DNA of 64,000 nucleotides from Thermothielavioides terrestris NRRL 8126 (Eukaryota > Ascomycota > Sordariomycetes > Sordariales > Chaetomiaceae), in assembly GCF_000226115.1 (NCBI RefSeq), contig NC_016461.1, forward strand, positions 372,001 to 436,000, given 5' to 3'. The notes beneath the pieces are model-generated. The model was not told the DNA's origin. It did not search any database and saw only the letters and a list, made by a program, of their open reading frames with translations. Position 1 is the first letter of the stretch, and each line of letters starts with the position of its first letter. Positions 22,597 to 33,520 of this stretch are shown here, one piece after another. Made by a program: the position numbers and the translations under genes.

Positions 22597-24111
22597 TCAA
22601 CTATCGAAAATCGGCCCATACGCGGCGATCCCGCGCGTCTCAAGGCTGTACACCAAACTCTTGGTCATCTTCGCATTACTGATCACGCACACCGCGTCGG
22701 CGCCAAAGTCCTTGTACAGCCGCAGCACGACGGGCAGCATATCGACGCGGCCCGAGACCTTGGAATCAATGATGACGGGCTCGGCATCCATGCGGCGGAC
22801 CAGGTCCAGCGTGCGCTGGCCGTACGTCTCGAGCGGGCTGCGGGCCTGCCAGACGACGCGCATGGCGGGGCGGCGCGCGTCCTCGATGAACGACAGGCAC
22901 GGCCCGATGCCGGAGCCCGTGGTGACCACGACGATGCGCTCGAACATGCGGAACACGTAGCCGAAGCCGTAGGTCGGCACGCCGCGCGTCCACAGGTGCG
23001 CGGGCGGGCTGGCGATGGCGGCGCGCGTCCAGTCGCCCGCGCGCGACACCAGGCACGAGAAGCGCGTGGCCGGCGCGTCGAACTGGTCCGTGAAGCTGGC
23101 GAAGCTGTGCCAGTCGGCGAGCGGGTGGCGCGCGACGCTGATGCCCTGGCCGAAGCGCACGCTCGTGTGGGCGAAGTGCAGGCGCACGGCGTGCGGCGAG
23201 AGCGGCTCGGCGACCACGGGCACGCGCCGGAGGAGCAGCCACGGGTGGATGGTGGCGAGCGTCAGGAGGATGAGGATCCAGAAGGCGGGAAGGTGGAGGA
23301 GGAAGCCGGCCAGCGAGGGCTGCTGCGAGCCGAGCAGGAAGAGCAGTGCCCAGAAGAGGGCGAGGATGAGCCAGTTGGAGAAGCGGTGGGTGAGTTCGAA
23401 GTAGTCGTGGCACTTGGCGCGGAAGGCGGGGTGGGCGACGATGATGATGGCCAGGAGGAAGGCGAGGACGATCCAGATGAGGACGAGCGCGGCGGTGGCC
23501 AGCGGCGAGGGCGTGAAGTTGTACGTGTAGACCCCCGCGAAGCCGATGTACCAGACGCACGACGCCACGCCCGTGCCGCTGTGGACGCCGCCGAGGTGGA
23601 AGATCTTGCAGGCCAGGCGGCGCAGCCTCATTGGGGCGGACCGCGGGACGGCGCCGAAGGTGAGGAACAGCATGTTGACGACAAGCGGGTGGCGGCAGAG
23701 GCCGCAGACGGCGAGGTTGATGGCCGAGGCGTTGACGAGGTCCAGCGGGGCGGCGCCCCTGGCCATGAGGACGATGAATCCGATGGCATTGCCGATGAAG
23801 GCGAGGCTGAAAAGGCGGCGGTAGACGTTGAGGGCGGTGTATCGGATGAACCCGAAACGTTTCTGCGAGAAGTCGTCGACTTCGCTGAGCTGGGCCTCGA
23901 GGTCTGTTGACGACGCGGTCGAGCACGTGTGGCGATGACCTTTTTCCTTGACGATGGAGGATGTCGAAGTGGATGAGTGTCTCTTCTCGTTGGTTGAGCA
24001 CGCCGTCTCGGACGACGCCGATGACTCGGACCTCGTGTGGGTTTGAGTGTGGGCGCTCGCAGGGGCTGGGATGGCCTCCTCCTGCCAAGGAGCTGTTGTT
24101 GTCTGTTCCAT
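22597..24111 (-). CDS. multipass membrane oxidoreductase-like protein (NRPS12-type)
   Basis: Single exon, 504 residues; the ATG at 24111 (MEQTTTAPW) is used because the frame upstream opens only at a non-ATG codon. Residues 1-85 are Ser/Thr-rich and probably disordered. About six membrane segments follow (for example LFSLAFIGNAIGFIVLMA, LVLIWIVLAFLLAIIIVA, WLILALFWALLFLLG). The C-terminal soluble part carries a nucleotide-binding loop (VVVTTGSGIGPCLSF) and strands as in ferredoxin/flavin reductases. Proteins of this layout are common in fungi and often carry the automatic name nonribosomal peptide synthetase 12, although no NRPS domain is present. The heme-ligand His pattern of ferric reductases is not obvious, so electron transfer across the membrane is only a suggestion. 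Confidence 0.75.
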   Translation of the reverse strand: MEQTTTAPWQEEAIPAPASAHTQTHTRSESSASSETACSTNEKRHSSTSTSSIVKEKGHRHTCSTASSTDLEAQLSEVDDFSQKRFGFIRYTALNVYRRLFSLAFIGNAIGFIVLMARGAAPLDLVNASAINLAVCGLCRHPLVVNMLFLTFGAVPRSAPMRLRRLACKIFHLGGVHSGTGVASCVWYIGFAGVYTYNFTPSPLATAALVLIWIVLAFLLAIIIVAHPAFRAKCHDYFELTHRFSNWLILALFWALLFLLGSQQPSLAGFLLHLPAFWILILLTLATIHPWLLLRRVPVVAEPLSPHAVRLHFAHTSVRFGQGISVARHPLADWHSFASFTDQFDAPATRFSCLVSRAGDWTRAAIASPPAHLWTRGVPTYGFGYVFRMFERIVVVTTGSGIGPCLSFIEDARRPAMRVVWQARSPLETYGQRTLDLVRRMDAEPVIIDSKVSGRVDMLPVVLRLYKDFGADAVCVISNAKMTKSLVYSLETRGIAAYGPIFDS

Positions 24112-26319
24112 GGTGCTGACTCGACAGAGACCGGCATGAGTGTGGTGTCTCGTCCGACTGGCTGAGGGTTTCAAAGCCCATAGCTATATGTGATGGGTGC
24201 TCCGGCCGCCGGCTGACCCCGACTCGCGGAGTTTCCCATGCCGCCCAAGGCGATCACTGCCTGCCCAAAACCATATCCGGGCGGCTCATGAGGGGGACGA
24301 CCTGCATTGTGGAGGTTGGTGATGCATGTCAGTGACGAAGCATCGCCGACGATTCGTCCGTCACTCGTAGGGGAGCTGGTGGTTGGCGCCTCGCATGGTG
24401 GCGGCCGGAGTTTCTTCCCCCTCTGCCGCTCTCTTGTCTCCACTTGATGGACCAGTCATGGTGGTGCGTGTATGCTTGATGGAACTGGAACACGGCATGC
24501 TCTCGGAGTCGCGCGGGACAAAAGTGATGCGGATGGTCCACCGGCACAGCTTGTGGATGCCAATCGGAGTTTGCTGCCTTGGAGTCAAAGCCGCGCCCAT
24601 GAGGCTTCGGGTCCCCTCACCAGCGATACAAAAATGCTGGAATCATTTGATACCAAGACCGATCGGCCAGTCGGTTTTACACGCTGGCGGTCTGTCTCGT
24701 GCGTGAGTATCGGGACAATGCCCGAGCTGGAAGCCCAACAACCGTTGTTCGCGGATGCGTTCTGTCGAGAGTTGGTCAGCCTGCTTTTAGTTTTCTTTCT
24801 GCGGAGCTCCGGAGCGCGGACAAACTCTGCCGGCTAACCACCGCGTCATGGTCATACCCCACTCCTGCAGACGTCGTTTAGATCTGGCGGCCTCCACCGC
24901 ATATCATGCGAAAAAAACTCCTGCCAAGTGACGCCGTTTCGTTGACGAGGCACTTGGAAATGCAGGTGTGTGCACGCAAGATAAGGAGAGGCGTTTGCAA
25001 GGCCGTGGTGCCCTGTGACGGCACTGCTGGTCAAGCGTGCCGGGGCGGAACGGTTGTGTGGGGCACAGGCCTGCCCCCTGGCGCTCAGGTGGGTGGCGGC
25101 TTCGAGATGAAGAGGAGGATTTTTTTCGTCTGCTAGGCCGTTTGTCAAACCGGGACCTTCACGAGCCCACTGCGGCGATGCACCTCCCTACGACGCCATG
25201 CGACCAAGCCTTTGGGGGCCCCGCTGTGCGAGTCGCTCTGGATTATTTTGGTCGCGGCACGCGCCATCTGAACTTCGTTCCTGGAAACGGGTAAGACAAC
25301 AGCGCTCTGAGGGCTCGAGGTCGGCTTGGACGGCGCAGAATCCAAGACGCCCGTGCCTTGAGTGCCGGCGGCAGCGGAGGCTCATCTGCGCTTTGGGTAC
25401 CACAGCAGAAACCGCTAGAAACCTGAAGTAGCTGCAGCCGCTCCAGACGTTCTCCAAGGGCCGCGGTGAAACGGCCAAGCCCCTGAGCCTTTAGTTCTTG
25501 CCGTCCTAAAGGCTAACTCACCTATTCTATAACGCCCTTCTTTCGCTCGGCATGCTGGCCACCGGCGCCAGCGGACCCAGGAGCCCTTTGATTTCTTCAT
25601 GTCACAGTTAGACCATCGAGCCAGGCCTGCCGCGTACTTCACCCAGCGTCGTATGCACCTCGCTGTGCCATCGACCGCCAGCCGCCGCCCCACCATCCTG
25701 CAGCCCGAACTGCGCAGCTGCAATCAAACACAGCGCGGCTTGCTATTGCTAACGCTCGGTCGACTCCTGCCTCGGAAGCCGTCCCATGCCCAACTCCCGC
25801 GTATTTCTCGGTCATTTTGGAGTTGGATGCAGCGGGGCTCCATCCGTCGTCGTTTCTTCCGTGATGTTGCCATACGATAGGTCATCACTTCGTTGTCATT
25901 TCATATCCCGCCGTCGATTGAGTCGTCTGCTCCGTGCCCTGGTCCCTGGTGCAAAGCGGCGGGCCCTTGAAGGCTGGAGCGAGCGGTAACATCGATGAAA
26001 GCCCCGCAAGGGGAGCCAAAAGTCAAAAACGTACAACACAGGGGATTCCCCAGTCGTCACCGACCTGAGTACTAATCCTGCGGTCAGTAGCTTATCGATG
26101 GGAGAGCGGACGGGATCCCGAGTTCTCTACTGCCTGTGGTCGTACGTGGTTGTCGGAGGTCGCGCCGCGCTCCATAAAGCAAGCGCCAGCTCACCCGCAG
26201 AGGTCAATGGCTCTCAACCTAGGTTCAGGGGTTGGTTTCCAAGAATGACACGACAAGAGCTTGCTGTCCAAATGGCCGAGGAGTCTTTCTTCTTTGGTTG
26301 AATCTATACCCTTCCTAGA
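24112..26319. other. long gene-free stretch
   Basis: These 2.2 kb contain no gene, RNA or transposon that I can support. Open frames are short, overlap on both strands and lack domains. Confidence 0.5.
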
Positions 26320-27357
26320 TTACTTAGTACACCGAGGCTTCCCTTTTCCCTTCTTTCCTTTGGTGTTTGTTGATGCTGACCCAGCCGGGATGCTGATCGC
26401 CCCGTCACCGCCCACCGCATACTCCGTCTCATACATGCACCTCCCAGCCGGGCAGTTCGCATGGAACACGAGCCCGCCTCCGCCTGCGATACCCGTCGCT
26501 CCGCCCGGCGCCACCAGCCCGAACGCGCCGGCCTGCTTCCCAATCAACTGCCCCCGCCTCGTGTACGGCCCCTGGATGCTCTCCGCCGTGGCATACCGCA
26601 CATCGTAGTCGGCCGTGTTGAAGCAATGCGACGAGTAACACAGCGCAAACCTGCCCGGCCCGAGCTTGACCAAGCTGGGCGCCTCCACCAGCGGTCCGTC
26701 CTCGGCCGCGTCGCGATCCAGCAGCGTCACCGGCTCGCCGACGACCGTGACCCCGTCCCGGCTGTCGACCCGCTGCAGGCGGATGGGCGTCGGGCGGCCG
26801 GGCGCGTCGCCGTTGCCGCACGGCCCGCCGGGCCCCGCGGCGTTGCCGTCGACCTTGTACAGCACCCAGCGCGACCCGTCCGCGTCGTCCTCGAACCCGG
26901 CCGGGTCGATCGCGCCGCCCTCGGCGACGGGACAGGCCAGCGGCGTCGCCAGCGGCGCGAACGGGCCCGTGATGTTGCGCGCCGTCGCCGCGCCCACGCA
27001 GTGCCGCCCGCCCGCCGCCGCGGGCTGCAGCGCCGCGAAGTAGAGCACGAACGAGTCGGTCGCGCGCAGGTAGTGCACGTCCGGCGCCCAGATGGCCGGG
27101 TCCGGCGTGCTGGCCCAGCTTGGAGGCGTCGGAAGCAGGTCGGTGTTGCTGAGGTACGTCCACGGGCCGGAGGGCGAGGCGGCCTTGGCGGCCTGTACGT
27201 GGTGGCCGTTGCCTTGGGTGGCGAAGGCGTACCAGGCTCGGGTCTGTGGATCGTACGTGATGGACGGGTCGGGGAAGTCGAGGTTGCCCAGGGTGGCCTG
27301 TGGCGCGGCCTGGGATAGGGGTAGCAGGGAGACGAGGGAGAGAAGGAGGAGATGCAT
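26320..27357 (-). CDS. GH43-family secreted glycoside hydrolase
   Basis: Single exon, 345 residues. Residues 1-17 are a signal peptide (MHLLLLSLVSLLPLSQA). The five-bladed propeller of GH43 is recognisable from FPDPSITYDPQTRAWYAF (general-base Asp30), DPAIWAPDVHYL (Asp93, pKa modulator) and LVEAPSLVK (Glu225, general acid), all spaced as in the family. GH43 enzymes act on arabinan, xylan side chains or beta-xylosides; specificity cannot be read from sequence alone. There is no carbohydrate-binding module, and the C-terminal tail is Lys/Gly-rich. A TATA-like element lies about 90 bp upstream. With the CBM1-GH5 cellulase it points to plant-cell-wall degradation. Confidence 0.9.
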   Translation of the reverse strand: MHLLLLSLVSLLPLSQAAPQATLGNLDFPDPSITYDPQTRAWYAFATQGNGHHVQAAKAASPSGPWTYLSNTDLLPTPPSWASTPDPAIWAPDVHYLRATDSFVLYFAALQPAAAGGRHCVGAATARNITGPFAPLATPLACPVAEGGAIDPAGFEDDADGSRWVLYKVDGNAAGPGGPCGNGDAPGRPTPIRLQRVDSRDGVTVVGEPVTLLDRDAAEDGPLVEAPSLVKLGPGRFALCYSSHCFNTADYDVRYATAESIQGPYTRRGQLIGKQAGAFGLVAPGGATGIAGGGGLVFHANCPAGRCMYETEYAVGGDGAISIPAGSASTNTKGKKGKGKPRCTK

Positions 27358-27440
27358 GGTGAGTGAGGGTGAGAGATGAGGCGAGGGGTCGTCATGGCGA
27401 AAACAACGGAAGCTGGTGGCGACTCGGACACGGCCTGAAG

Positions 27441-27449
27441 CTTATATGG
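27441..27449 (-). promoter_or_regulatory. TATA-like element of GH43 gene
   Basis: On the minus strand the sequence CCATATAAG sits about 90 bp upstream of the ATG at 27357, a plausible distance for a fungal TATA box. No other support. Confidence 0.4.
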
Positions 27450-28860
27450 CTCGGTTGGCCACCCGGCTGGACGTACATCGAACCTGGTGTAGTGGATAGA
27501 GTTCAAAGACAGGACATAGCCCGTATAGTTTCATCAGTATTTGCTACGTGTGGAATACACCACCAACATGAGTGCACACAGCCAACGGTGCATGCCTCGC
27601 CCCCCCGGCCTCGGCTTTCGGTGGCCCCCACGGATCATCTTCTTGGGCGCGGTAATGCTGAGATCTGGCGAGGGGTTTCCTTCTCGGGTATATGCTGAGC
27701 CTTGATTGGTGCTCCCATATCCTGAAACGCCAACAACCTGGATGTTGGTCAGCGGCAGAGGGCAACATTAATGCTTCGGCATTCAGCGATCAGCATTGGC
27801 CGGTCCAGCCGAAAATGCGATTTCAGCCGTGAGCAATTTTCAAGGGACACGATGGCCTGGCCTATAAAGAGTTCCAGCCGCTGTGTAATCGTCCACGTAT
27901 GCTCGCAAGGGGCGCTGCATGGCAGCCCCCAAATTGACTCCTGTCAGACACAGAACGATGGTGCTCCTGTCATGCTCCGCCATCCGCAGTGGCTAGCCGC
28001 CTGACTGGGAGCTCATCCATTGCTGCCTGGGGGTTCGAAAGGCTTAGTGTCTTATTTTGGTGCAGCCTTACAAGCCTCACCGGGATATCGGGCGACTGTC
28101 TCGGTAGGATGGCACTGGGTGCGAGCCAACCGTTTGGCTGCGCCTTGCTGATGGATTCCGCCCCTGTCCTGGCCCAAGATCATGCTGGGGCTGGCCACAA
28201 CCAGAAAGTGATTAAATCCTATTATTCACTTCTTGCAGAGTAACTGACTACCTAGGTATGTTACGGGCAGAGTACATGCACAAGCGGTTCTGTATTGCAT
28301 TTAATCGCGGGATTCTTGATGACGGCGCTGGAATTCTGTTCGATTCGATTAAAGGACCAACTTACCATCTAACATGAGTAGAATTTCCCATCCCCTTCCC
28401 TTCGGGCCGCCAAACCTGCGTAACCTTCCCAATAGGGCTGCTGACCCCGACTGGCAGGCCAACCTCCGCAAGCTGAACCACCCACTCTTGCCTCTTGACA
28501 TCCTAGCAGCTCAGATCCCGCCTCACCAACGTGTAACCGACCATTCCGCCTTTCCCGTCCTGACCGCCACCTCGTCAAACCCTCTCACCCCAACATTGGG
28601 CAGACACGTTAGCGATGTATTATTGGTCGCGACAGGAGTTTTGATTGGCCTGCCGCCTCTCATCTCAGCACCTGGGTTACCCGCAAGATTGACTGCTTAC
28701 CTTGGCATGGGTCCTAGGCTACCTGGTCGAGGCAGCTACCTGGTCGAGGGAGAGAGCTGCAGTCTCCGACAACACAGCATAATCCTGCGTAGCCTCTTCC
28801 TGTCCTGGCCAAGCACTCCCCAGCTCAGGCTCACTTGGTGTTCTCATCGTCACGTCCTCA
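27450..28860. other. gene-free stretch upstream of MFS relic
   Basis: No gene is supported. A plus-strand open frame from about 28374 reads Pro/Leu-rich sequence without a recognisable domain and is not called. Confidence 0.4.
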
Positions 28861-29118
28861 GCGCAGCCCAACATGATGAAGGTGTTCGATTCCGAGGGCG
28901 CCGCGTCCGCGTTGGCCGCTACCACGCTCGTTCGCAACGGCCCTGGTGCATGCCTGTTCCTGGCCGCGGAGCCGCTTTACTAGCGGTTTGGCCTGGGCTG
29001 GGGGAACAGTGTCTCGGGGTTCATCACGGCTGCCTTCACACCCGTGCCCGTCCTCTTCTACAAGTACGACCAGTCCCTGCGGAAGAAGTTCCCGTTGAAG
29101 TTGCAGGCTTTGAATAGC
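28861..29118 (+). pseudogene. MFS multidrug transporter, C-terminal relic
   Basis: One plus-strand frame reads the end of a DHA1-type major facilitator: EGAASALAATTLVRN, then GLGWGNSVSGFITAA, then VPVLFYKYDQSLRKKFPLK. These correspond to the last two membrane segments and the basic tail of fungal multidrug MFS transporters. A TAG at 28981 interrupts the frame between the two helices, and no earlier transmembrane segments can be found upstream. Only about 80 of the usual ~500 residues remain. I call it a decayed fragment; an unrecognised intron covering the stop would not restore the missing N-terminal 400 residues. Confidence 0.65.
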
Positions 29119-29363
29119 TGTAAGATGGACATTGTCGCTCTAACCTGCGGCGGGAACCCACGGGGATGGGCTGGCTGATCTGTGTTCATGTGTAGTTGGA
29201 GGAAGAAGGATGGAGATTGCTGCTGCATGCATGGATCTAAACAAATGGGACTTAAGTACCGAGAGATGTCCTATGCAAGTCACTTACAACTTTAGGATGA
29301 CGATGAGAAAAGTGTTCCCTGACATGCTAGATGAGTGAGACCGAGACTGGTTCTGCGGCAGAC

Positions 29364-29545
29364 TCTCAAGCGAGGTTCCTAACAAGTCAAGCCCACCCAA
29401 CTCAATTCAATTCAAGTCAACGCAATTCAAGGCAATTTGACCCGGTTGTCAATCAATCCTGGGCCTGTGATTGACTCGTTCGAATGAATCGATTCGATTG
29501 CCAAGACCGCATAAACTCTCCGATATGCAGGACTAGCCACCTCAA
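29364..29545 (+). mobile_element. diverged end of hAT-like element (relic)
   Basis: This stretch aligns by eye with the left ~180 bp of the intact element at 39739. It has a CGAGGTTCCTAAC terminus (versus CAAGGCTCCCAAC), CAATTCAA-type repeats, the segment GATTGCCAAGACC and a final GACTAGCCACC-like block. Differences include several C-to-T changes. I could not find its other end, so it is probably truncated or the right end is too diverged. Confidence 0.6.
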
Positions 29546-30230
29546 AGCGGCAGTGAAAAACCTAGCCCAGTGCATGACACTAACGCCCAGATGCATGCTC
29601 TCTTGCTGCCATGCCGAATTGTTTGCTCAACTAAACTAGTTCGTTCTGGCCCTCTTCCGAACCTGCCCAATCCCGCCCAATTCCCCCCCACCTTGGAGAG
29701 TTGGTGGCGCCCTAGCCCGGTCGTTTAGCTCTGAAGCCATGAGAAGTGCGCTCACATTTCTCAGATATTTGCACTGTACTTTACCAGTGTGTCTTGGGCG
29801 CTTAGAATTGCTCTTTAGGAACTCACGAACCACACCCAGCAGCAAGTAGACCAACTCGCTGACGGAAGACATGGGAGATCACTGTTTGTGCCGATGTAAC
29901 TGGTCCATTTCGTAGGAGAAGGCGGAAGGCAGAAGAGTGACATCCGATATGATGATATCAAGGGAAGTGATAGAGCATGGTGATACGTTGGAATGACACA
30001 ATAGTTATACAAGTAACTGATCTGCAGCTCCAGCAAGGCGCGATTCCTGCAAGGAGTTCCCCGTACTGTGCAAGGGTCCTGCAACGGGTGAAAACAAAAT
30101 CCCATGGCAAACAAGATCTTCATGCCCGAAGACCTAATGTATAATTTTTGACCCCTCATGACAGCTTTGTCGCAGGGCCCTTCCTATCTCACGCCCCATT
30201 TGCGAGATCCTCGTGAAACGCACTAACAAC
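29546..30230. other. upstream region of P450 gene
   Basis: No gene seen. It should hold the promoter of the P450 at 30231, but no distinct element is clear. Confidence 0.45.
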
Positions 30231-32039
30231 ATGGCTCTCCTCTATGTCGCTAGCGGTTTCTCCTGGAGTCATGTCGCTGGGGTGGTCGTGCTGTACTACG
30301 TGCTCCTCGCGTGCTACCGTCTGTGGCTTCACCCGCTCGCTGGCTTCCCAGGGCCCAGGCTGGCAGCAATCTCGAGATGGTACGAAGGATACTACGACCT
30401 CGTTCTTGGCGGGAAATACACGCTGAAGATTCGAGACTTGCACAAGCGATATGGTAAGGTGAACCTCGTCGTTGACGAGCCCGGTTGCTAACGTGACGCC
30501 ACGTCGAACAGGCCCGATCATCCGCATCAGCCCGCACGAGCTGCACGTCAGCGACCCGGCATTCAATGACACTATCTACCGCATGAATGGGCGTTGGGAC
30601 AAGTATGCGTGGACGTACGATGCCACTGGAGTCCCCAAGTCCACCGTATTCACCGTGGGTACGTTGATACCTGTCCTTAATCAGGAATCCGTTCGCGCCC
30701 ATTGATCATGTTCCCATAGACCACGACGCCCACAAAGCCCGCCGGGCCGCCTTGGCGCCCTTATTTTCCAAGGCCAAGATTGCCGCGCGTCAAGACCTTA
30801 TCCATAAAAATGTGGACAGGCTCTGCCAGCGGATCTCGGATCTCGGCGCGAAGACTTTCGACCTCGGCGCGGCCATAAGCGCCTTGGCAAGGGACACAGC
30901 GAACGAGTTCGTCTTGGGGAATGAGTACGGTGAGCTCAACGCGGAAGACTTCAATGTCGCCCTGTCCATTGCGGCGCTGGGCGCGGGGGCGATCTGGCGC
31001 ACTACCAAGTTCATCCGCTGGTTTGGTCCGGCGCTGCGGTCGATACCTCCCGCTTGGGCCATGAAAAGAGGCGACGAGGGCACCAGGTCCTTCTTCCGCA
31101 CTCGCCAGGTGCGTTATATGTCATGCCATATAGGTAATCACTTGAGTGCGACAGGGTGCAATCGCTAACAAACGGCACACTAGCGATACGAGCGGGACAC
31201 GCGAGAAGTCCTCGCCGCTGCGACATCGCCCAACTCCGAGAGCAAGCTCCAGAACACGTTGGTCCATGCTATTGTGAATTCAGATCTGCCGGCCAGCGAG
31301 AAGACTTACCAGCGTGTCTGCGATGAAGTCACCACTGTGGCTGTAGCCGGGTTCGAAAGTACGGCCAGCGCCTTGAGGCTGATTCTCTACCACGTGTTCT
31401 CCAGCGACACGATCCTTCAACGGCTCAGGCGCGAACTCGCCTCGGCCGCAGCCGCGGCCGGATCCTCGGAGCCAATCCCGCTGAAGACGCTCGAGCAGCT
31501 GCCCTATCTCACATCCGTGCTCATGGAAGGCCTGCGCCTGAGTCCCGGCATCGCGACGCGAACCGCGCGCATCACAGACAAGGACCTCGTCTACGGCAGC
31601 TGGCGTATCCCCGCCGGCACGCCCGTCGGCATGACCACGCTGCTGATGCACACCGACGAGCAGAACTTCCCCGAGCCGATGCGCTTCGACCCGGACCGCT
31701 GGGTGGACCCCCGGGACCGGAGGGCCGCGGAGAAGGCCTACGCTCCCTTCTCGCGGGGAACCAGGATCTGTCTCGGCATGCAGTGAGTCTGTCCCGTCCC
31801 GGCCCCCTGCTCAGTCAAGATGTTTGATGGCTAAGCTAATGGCCTGCGCAAGCCTTGCTTGGGCCGAGATGTATCTGGTTGTCGCTGCCCTCGTCCAGCG
31901 CTTCAATTTCACCTTCGAGGGGGTCACGGCGGCCGATTTTGAGTTCCAGGCGGACAACTTTGGCATCAGCACGAGGGCGGGATGCCACTTGATTGCTAAA
32001 GCCAGTCCTGCGGAGATTGGGGTTGTCGACACCGCTTGA
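30231..32039 (+). CDS. cytochrome P450 monooxygenase
   Basis: Five exons give 514 residues: 30231-30453, 30512-30658, 30720-31108, 31184-31782 and 31853-32039. All introns are short with GTAAGG, GTACGT, GTGCGT and GTGAGT donors. An N-terminal hydrophobic anchor (VAGVVVLYYVLLACYRLWL) is followed by the hinge HPLAGFPGPRLAA. Conserved motifs are all present: I-helix AVAGFESTAS, ExxR in LMEGLRLSPG, FDPDRW, and the heme loop FSRGTRICLG with the axial Cys about residue 449. The intron after ICLGM splits the heme region from the final helix. Overall it resembles fungal trichodiene-oxygenase-like P450s of secondary metabolism, but no partner biosynthetic gene is adjacent. It should sit in the endoplasmic reticulum membrane with a P450 reductase. 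Confidence 0.93.
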
Positions 32040-33520
32040 TTTTGCAAGCTATGGAGGCGGTTAGTAAGAGCAATCTATTCAAAGGTAACGGTATCGCCGT
32101 CACTAGCTTGGCACCGCAGTCAGAACATACCTTGGGCTGGGCCAACCGGCCCGCAACTCTCATACGCTATATTTAGAAGTGCTTAATCGCCAACTCCGGA
32201 CTCATAGACGATGGCCAAATTCATAGTCATCTATAGTGAGAGAAGGAATAATCCACACGCCTTGCACGTTCTGACCACCGGACTTGTCGTGGGGGAACGG
32301 TGCCGAAGTCGCCTGGTTTGGGACAGCGGAAGGCTCCCCGAGGAGCTGGCCCAACAGCGACTCAGGGTGGGCCCGAGGATCGCAGGCACGCCGGAGACCG
32401 GAGAGATTATGACTGGCTCAAGCGGGAGGACGACCCGACTGAGGCGGACTGGCAAGCCGATTCAGCGCAGTTTAGATGTTGATACCTTAGGTACTCTTGC
32501 CAATGCTACCGGAAGCTGTATGGAGGGCCTGAGACACCTCCCAGCTGAGCATTTGCGGCAAGTACGCCAGGAGTGATTGGTGACCAAGTAGTAGCTTGCT
32601 GACAAACATGGTACGCACCCCAAACCCGCCGATGGGATTGTCTAGGTACGCTGTTGAATCACGGCGGTTCAGTCGCCACATGCTGTAGGTATACCACTGT
32701 AGGGATTGAAACTCGGCGAGGCTAAGCAGGACCGGGGCCATGCCGTACCTTCATAGCGGCCATGCTGCTCGGCCTCCAAGTGACAAGCATGAGTGGAAGA
32801 CATGGTGGGGTGTCGGCTTGCCCACGATCGATGCAACTCCCTTTGTTTCCGTGCGGAGAACAGGGCGGCTCTTGCGCTATGCTCTCGTTGGCCAACCAAT
32901 GTGCCGATCCTTTCTCAAATAGCCGGCCAGCGCAACCTAGTCCTTGAGCAGATAGTGCTGGACCCACGCCGGCGGAGTCGTGCTTGGGCTCGTCCAACGC
33001 CGTCGTCCTAGCCTAGCCCTCGTCGACCGGGCCAGCCAAACACCTCATGGCATCCGGGCGACCCCATTACCGGGCTACATGTACATGGGCTACATTAACG
33101 CACGCTAAGAATGCATAACTTTGAACTAAGCTTTTTTCGGCAGGATTTACCATGCCGCAGCAAGGGCGGCACGCTGTCCCGTTGTTTCAGTTCCGGGTTG
33201 CCGGATTTGGCTGACACTCGGCTGTCCGAAGCCTCACTCGGCCTGGCTTCTGCCTTCACTGCGACGGTGCCCGCTGGAGCGGACCAACGGACCGAAAATG
33301 CTACGGTGCTTCCGAAAGAATGAAACCATGATGGACCACGGAAACAAATCCGGCCGCCATTGCCGCCGCGATCACGCCGCAGTTTCGCCGTCAGCAACGG
33401 GAGGCTCGCCGCAGCAAGTACTTAAGTGAACGCCAAGTCTCTTCTTGTCCGAGACTTGTGACCTGAGCACCGCGCTTCACCCTCCCATTTCTCGTCCAGG
33501 CCGTGTACGGTGCGTTCAAG
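32040..33520. other. gene-poor stretch with one uncertain minus-strand frame
   Basis: A minus-strand frame at 32741-32487 reads a protein-like 84-residue segment (YTYSMWRLNRRDSTAYLD, then GVRTMFVSKLLLGHQ) with an ATG at 32741, but I know no family and see no exon continuation. It could be a gene fragment. Nothing else is seen, and the end holds the promoter of the cellulase gene. Confidence 0.35.

Noticed and set aside
22766..24181. 471-codon open frame overlapping the membrane oxidoreductase gene on the same strand
   Set aside because: Arg/Pro/Ala/His-rich out-of-frame reading with no membrane segments; a GC-bias artefact.
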